A DNA stretch of 64,000 nt. It comes from Burkholderia sp. BCC0506 (GTDB lineage Bacteria > Pseudomonadota > Gammaproteobacteria > Burkholderiales > Burkholderiaceae). Where the stretch lies: assembly GCF_902833145.1 (NCBI RefSeq), contig NZ_CADFEN010000003.1, positions 496,001 to 560,000 of the forward strand, given 5' to 3'. The position numbers and the translations under genes were made by a program. This document shows positions 60,575 to 64,000 of this stretch, one piece after another; the stretch's first letter is position 1; every line of letters starts with the position of its first letter. The notes beneath the pieces are model-generated. The model did no database searches. It was given only the letters and a program-made list of their open reading frames with translations, and had not been told where the DNA came from.

Positions 60575-61075
60575 ATGTCCCCGAATTCCCCCGCGGCCGA
60601 CGCGCTCGTCGAGCGCCATGCGCGCGCCGGCCGCTCGCTCGTCGCGATCCTGCACGCGATCCAGGACGACGCGGGCTACGTGCCGCCGGGCTGCGTCGCG
60701 CCGCTCGCCAAGGCGCTGAACCTGTCGCGCGCGGAAGTGCACGGCGTGCTGACCTACTACCACCACTTCCGCACCGCGCCGCCCGCCCGCGTGACGATCC
60801 AGATGTGCCGTGCCGAAGCGTGCCGCAGCATGGGCTGCGAAACGCTCGCCGCCCACGCGCAAGCCCGCACGGGCTGCCGGTTCGACGCGGCGCACGGCGA
60901 TGCCGCCGCGGCCCACGCGCCGGCCGACGTCGCGCTCGAATCGGTCTACTGCCTCGGACTGTGCGCGCAATCGCCGTCGATGACGGTCAACGGGGTACTT
61001 CACGCCAAGGTCACGCCGGAGAAGTTCGACGCCCTGCTGGCCGACGCGGTCGCCCACACGACGGAGGCCGCATGA
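60575..61075 (+). CDS. fdsG: NAD-dependent formate dehydrogenase gamma subunit
   Basis: 166 residues, NuoE-like thioredoxin-fold [2Fe-2S] protein. Cys motifs QMCRAEACRSMGC near residue 78-90 and YCLGLCAQSPS near 125-133 supply the four ligands. In FdsGBA it passes electrons between FdsA and FdsB. VPPGCVAPLAKALNLSRAEVHGVLTYYHHF matches the NuoE helical start. ATGA overlap with fdsB. Confidence 0.95.
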   Translation: MSPNSPAADALVERHARAGRSLVAILHAIQDDAGYVPPGCVAPLAKALNLSRAEVHGVLTYYHHFRTAPPARVTIQMCRAEACRSMGCETLAAHAQARTGCRFDAAHGDAAAAHAPADVALESVYCLGLCAQSPSMTVNGVLHAKVTPEKFDALLADAVAHTTEAA

Positions 61076-62649
61076 CCACCCGCATCTACGTTCCGCGCGA
61101 TTCGTCCGCGCTGGCGCTCGGCGCCGACGCGCTCGCCGTCGCGATCGTGGCCGAAGCGGAGCGGCGCGGCGTCGCGATCGAACTGGTCCGCAACGGTTCG
61201 CGCGGGCTGCTGTGGCTCGAGCCGCTCGTCGAGGTCGGTACGGCCGCCGGCCGTGTCGGCTATGCCAACCTGTCGGCCGCCGACGTGCCGGCCCTGTTCG
61301 ACGCCAACTGGCTCGAAGGCGGCACGCATCCGAGCGGCGTCGGCCTCGTCGACGCGCTGCCCTATCTCGCACGCCAGCAGCGGCTCACGTTCGCGCGCAT
61401 CGGCCTGACCGATCCGCTGTCGATCGACGACTACCTGCGACACGAAGGCCTCGTCGGCCTGAAGAACGTCCTGGCGCTCGGCGGCGATGCCGCATGCGAA
61501 ACGCTGATCGAGTCGGGGCTGCGCGGCCGCGGCGGCGCGGCGTTCCCGGCCGGCATCAAATGGCGTACCGTGCGGCAAGCGCGCGCCGCGCAGAAATACA
61601 TCGTCTGCAACGCGGACGAAGGCGATTCGGGCACGTTCTCCGACCGCCTGCTGATGGAATGCGACCCGTACTGCCTGATCGAAGGGATGATCATCGCGGG
61701 CGTCGCCACCGGCGCGACGGTTGGCTACATCTACGTGCGCAGCGAATACCCGCACGCGATCGCCACGCTCGAAGCGGCGATCGTCCGCGCGCGTGAAGCC
61801 GGCTGGCTCGGCGAACACGTGCTCGGCTCCGCGCATGCGTTCGAACTGCACGTCGCGAAAGGCGCAGGCTCGTACGTATGCGGCGAGGAAACGGCGCTGC
61901 TCGAATCGCTCGAGGGCAAGCGCGGCGTCGTGCGCGCGAAGCCGCCGCTGCCCGCGCTCGCCGGCCTGTTCGGCCAGCCGACCGTCATCAACAACGTGAT
62001 CACGCTCGCGACGGCGCCCGTGATCTTCGCGCGCGGCGCCGCGTTCTATCGCGACTACGGGATGGGCCGCTCGCGCGGCACGCTGCCGTTCCAGCTGGCA
62101 GGCAACATCCGCCGCGGCGGCCTCGTCGAGCTTGCGTTCGGCGTCACGCTGCGCGAGCTGCTGTTCGACTTCGGCGGCGGCACGGCCACCGGCCGGGCGG
62201 CACGCGCCGCGCAGGTCGGCGGCCCGCTCGGCACCTACCTGCCCGACCACCAGTGGGACGTGCCGCTCGATTACGAGGCATACACGGCGATCGGCGCGGT
62301 CGTCGGCCACGGCGGCATCGTGCTGCACGACGACACGTCGAATCTCGCCGAGCTGGCCGAATACGCGATGAAGTTCTGCGCGATCGAATCGTGCGGCAAG
62401 TGCACGCCCTGCCGGATCGGTTCGACGCGCGGCGTCGAGACGATCGCACGGATCCGCGACGGCGATACGTCGGAGCGCCAGGTCACGCTGCTGCGCGACC
62501 TGTGCGACACGATGCTCGCCGGCTCGCTGTGCGCGATGGGCGGCATGACGCCGTACCCGGTGCTGTCCGCGCTCGACCATTTCCCCGAAGATTTCGGGCT
62601 CGCCGCCGGCAAGGATGCCGCGTCGGGTCCGGTCAAGGCCGCGGCCTGA
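61072..62649 (+). CDS. fdsB: NAD-dependent formate dehydrogenase beta subunit
   Basis: 525 residues. NuoF-like: FMN/NAD sites in RGRGGAAFPAGIKWR and YIVCNADEGDSGTFSDR, 4Fe-4S ligands in ESCGKCTPCRIGSTRG with a later Cys in AGSLCAMGGMTPYP. An N-terminal thioredoxin-like extension (residues 1-120) is typical of FdsB. Reduces NAD+ with electrons from formate. Start at MTTRIYVPRDSS, coupled to fdsG. Confidence 0.96.
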   Translation: MTTRIYVPRDSSALALGADALAVAIVAEAERRGVAIELVRNGSRGLLWLEPLVEVGTAAGRVGYANLSAADVPALFDANWLEGGTHPSGVGLVDALPYLARQQRLTFARIGLTDPLSIDDYLRHEGLVGLKNVLALGGDAACETLIESGLRGRGGAAFPAGIKWRTVRQARAAQKYIVCNADEGDSGTFSDRLLMECDPYCLIEGMIIAGVATGATVGYIYVRSEYPHAIATLEAAIVRAREAGWLGEHVLGSAHAFELHVAKGAGSYVCGEETALLESLEGKRGVVRAKPPLPALAGLFGQPTVINNVITLATAPVIFARGAAFYRDYGMGRSRGTLPFQLAGNIRRGGLVELAFGVTLRELLFDFGGGTATGRAARAAQVGGPLGTYLPDHQWDVPLDYEAYTAIGAVVGHGGIVLHDDTSNLAELAEYAMKFCAIESCGKCTPCRIGSTRGVETIARIRDGDTSERQVTLLRDLCDTMLAGSLCAMGGMTPYPVLSALDHFPEDFGLAAGKDAASGPVKAAA

Positions 62650-62666
62650 CCCAGAAGGAGCCCTGC

Positions 62667-64000
62667 ATGTCCCTCGACACGAACAACGTCCGCCAAGGCG
62701 GCTGCGGCTCGGGCCAATGCGCGTGCAAGAGCGCCGCCCAGGCGCGCGCCCGCGATCCGTTCGACGAAACCGACTACGGCACGCCGCAACGGCATGCCGA
62801 TACCGACGTCACGCTCGAAATCGACGGCCAGCCGGTGACGGTGCCGGCCGGCACGTCGGTGATGCGCGCGGCGATCGAAGCCGGCATCAACGTGCCGAAG
62901 CTGTGCGCGACCGACTCGCTCGAACCGTTCGGCTCGTGCCGCCTGTGCCTCGTCGAAATCGAGGGCCGGCGCGGTTATCCGGCGTCGTGCACGACGCCCG
63001 CCGAAGCCGGGATGAAGGTGCGCACGCAATCGGACCGGCTGCAGTCGCTGCGCCGCAACGTGATGGAGTTGTACATCTCCGACCACCCGCTCGACTGCCT
63101 CACCTGCCCGGCCAACGGCGACTGCGAGCTGCAGGACATGGCGGGCGTGGTCGGCCTGCGCGAAGTGCGCTACGGCTTTGACGGCGCGAATCACCTGAAG
63201 GACACGAAGGACGAATCGAACCCGTACTTCACGTACGACCCGTCCAAATGCATCGTCTGCAACCGCTGCGTGCGCGCGTGCGAGGAAACGCAGGGCACGT
63301 TCGCGCTGACGATCGCCGCGCGCGGCTTCGAATCGCGCGTCGCCGCCGGCGAAAGCGAATCGTTCATGGCGTCGGAATGCGTGTCGTGCGGTGCGTGTGT
63401 CGCCGCGTGCCCGACCGCCACGCTGCAGGAAAAATCCGTCGTGCAGCTCGGCCAGGCCGAACACTCGGTCGTCACGACCTGCGCGTACTGCGGCGTCGGC
63501 TGCTCGTTCAAGGCCGAGATGAAGGGCACGCAGGTCGTGCGCATGACGCCGCACAAGAACGGCCTCGCGAACGAAGGCCACGCATGCGTGAAGGGACGCT
63601 TCGCGTGGGGCTACGCGACGCACAAGGACCGCATCACGAAGCCGATGATCCGCGAGAAGATCACCGACCCGTGGCGCGAAGTGAGCTGGGACGAAGCCCT
63701 CACCTACGCGGCGACGCAATTCCGCAAGCTGCAGCAGAAGTACGGCCGCGATTCGATCGGCGGCATCACGTCGTCGCGCTGCACGAACGAGGAAACCTAT
63801 CTCGTGCAGAAGCTCGTGCGCGCCGCGTTCGGCAACAACAACGTCGATACCTGCGCACGCGTGTGCCACTCGCCGACCGGCTATGGCCTCAAGACGACGC
63901 TCGGCGAATCGGCCGGCACGCAGACGTTCGCATCGGTCGGCCAGGCCGACGTGATCGTCGTGATGGGCGCGAACCCGACCGACGGGCACCCGGTATTCGG
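62667..64000 (+). CDS. fdsA: NAD-dependent formate dehydrogenase alpha subunit, cut at window end
   Basis: At least 444 residues; the 3' end is outside the window. N-terminal Cys-rich stretch CGSGQCACKS, then [2Fe-2S] ligands CATDSLEPFGSCRLC near residue 90-107, HPLDCLTCPANGDC, two ferredoxin clusters (CIVCNRCVRACE, CVSCGACVAACPT) and a fifth 4Fe-4S site (CAYCGVGCSF with later C in HACVKGRF). The molybdenum ligand Cys is in CARVCHSPTGYG (near residue 399), so a Cys and not selenocysteine enzyme. It oxidises formate to CO2 at the Mo-bis-MGD site. GGAG precedes the ATG. Confidence 0.95.
   Translation, partial: MSLDTNNVRQGGCGSGQCACKSAAQARARDPFDETDYGTPQRHADTDVTLEIDGQPVTVPAGTSVMRAAIEAGINVPKLCATDSLEPFGSCRLCLVEIEGRRGYPASCTTPAEAGMKVRTQSDRLQSLRRNVMELYISDHPLDCLTCPANGDCELQDMAGVVGLREVRYGFDGANHLKDTKDESNPYFTYDPSKCIVCNRCVRACEETQGTFALTIAARGFESRVAAGESESFMASECVSCGACVAACPTATLQEKSVVQLGQAEHSVVTTCAYCGVGCSFKAEMKGTQVVRMTPHKNGLANEGHACVKGRFAWGYATHKDRITKPMIREKITDPWREVSWDEALTYAATQFRKLQQKYGRDSIGGITSSRCTNEETYLVQKLVRAAFGNNNVDTCARVCHSPTGYGLKTTLGESAGTQTFASVGQADVIVVMGANPTDGHPVF

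Overview
The window is chromosomal DNA of a Burkholderia, most likely a Burkholderia cepacia complex member and probably from its main chromosome. The evidence is the very high GC content with GC-rich third codon positions, a tmRNA whose tag reads ANDDTFALAA, Burkholderia-typical families (DUF4148, DUF2059, DUF6600), and long runs of housekeeping genes in the betaproteobacterial order. I see no tRNA, rRNA, insertion sequence, prophage, integrase or CRISPR array. Almost every base lies in a gene or a short intergenic gap. All names rest on reading the protein sequences, because no database search was possible.

Layout. 1-6.5 kb: a partial unknown gene, a small exported Lys/Ala-rich protein, an S4-domain RNA-binding protein, a MATE exporter, fumarase C, a hotdog thioesterase, a tiny 47-residue lipoprotein and an ArsR-type regulator. 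6.6-9.2 kb: a large exported FecR/DUF6600 protein. 9.3-19.5 kb: thyA and folA, separated by a sigma-54 enhancer-binding regulator and a small exported protein that has its own sigma-54-type promoter; then pmbA, darP/yjgA, mog, orn, an M48 protease, rsgA and a small zinc-ribbon protein. 19.5-23.7 kb: a CobD/CbiB-like membrane protein, a CoA-type Nudix hydrolase and the rpsP-rimM-trmD-rplS ribosome/tRNA operon. 23.8-28.8 kb: a PQQ-type sugar dehydrogenase, a TM2 protein, a radical SAM protein under a near-consensus LexA box, an Lrp-type regulator and dadA. 29.1-33.5 kb: etfBA and the metNIQ methionine importer. 33.7-38.5 kb: a lipase-like hydrolase, an HDAC-family deacetylase, a lytic transglycosylase, cysM and a ComEA-like protein. 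38.6-46 kb: an envelope block (hldD, hldA, ugd, lapB, lapA) running into ihfB and rpsA. 46-54.8 kb: cmk, aroA, tyrA, pheA, serC, a DUF2059 protein and gyrA. 55.3-58.6 kb: an OmpA-family protein, ubiG, gph, ssrA and a DUF4148 protein. 58.9-64 kb: a small exported Cys-containing protein, a regulator with a ModE-like N-terminus, and fdsG-fdsB-fdsA (NAD-linked molybdenum formate dehydrogenase), the last cut by the window end.

How the genes work together. Leftward genes from gyrA to hldD form one long, tightly packed block that couples chorismate/aromatic and serine synthesis with translation (rpsA) and LPS assembly. thyA and folA serve the same folate cycle. dadA and the adjacent Lrp-type gene are a regulator/target pair. 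The fds genes face the ModE-like regulator across a 131-bp intergenic region.

The two observations I find most worth following are (1) the radical SAM gene, whose LexA-like box overlaps a good sigma-70 promoter and whose protein ends in a sliding-clamp-type motif, QLNLF; and (2) the sigma-54 module inserted between thyA and folA, made of a VpsR-like activator, a TTTCA/TGAAA dyad, a near-consensus -24/-12 promoter and a short exported Pro-rich protein.
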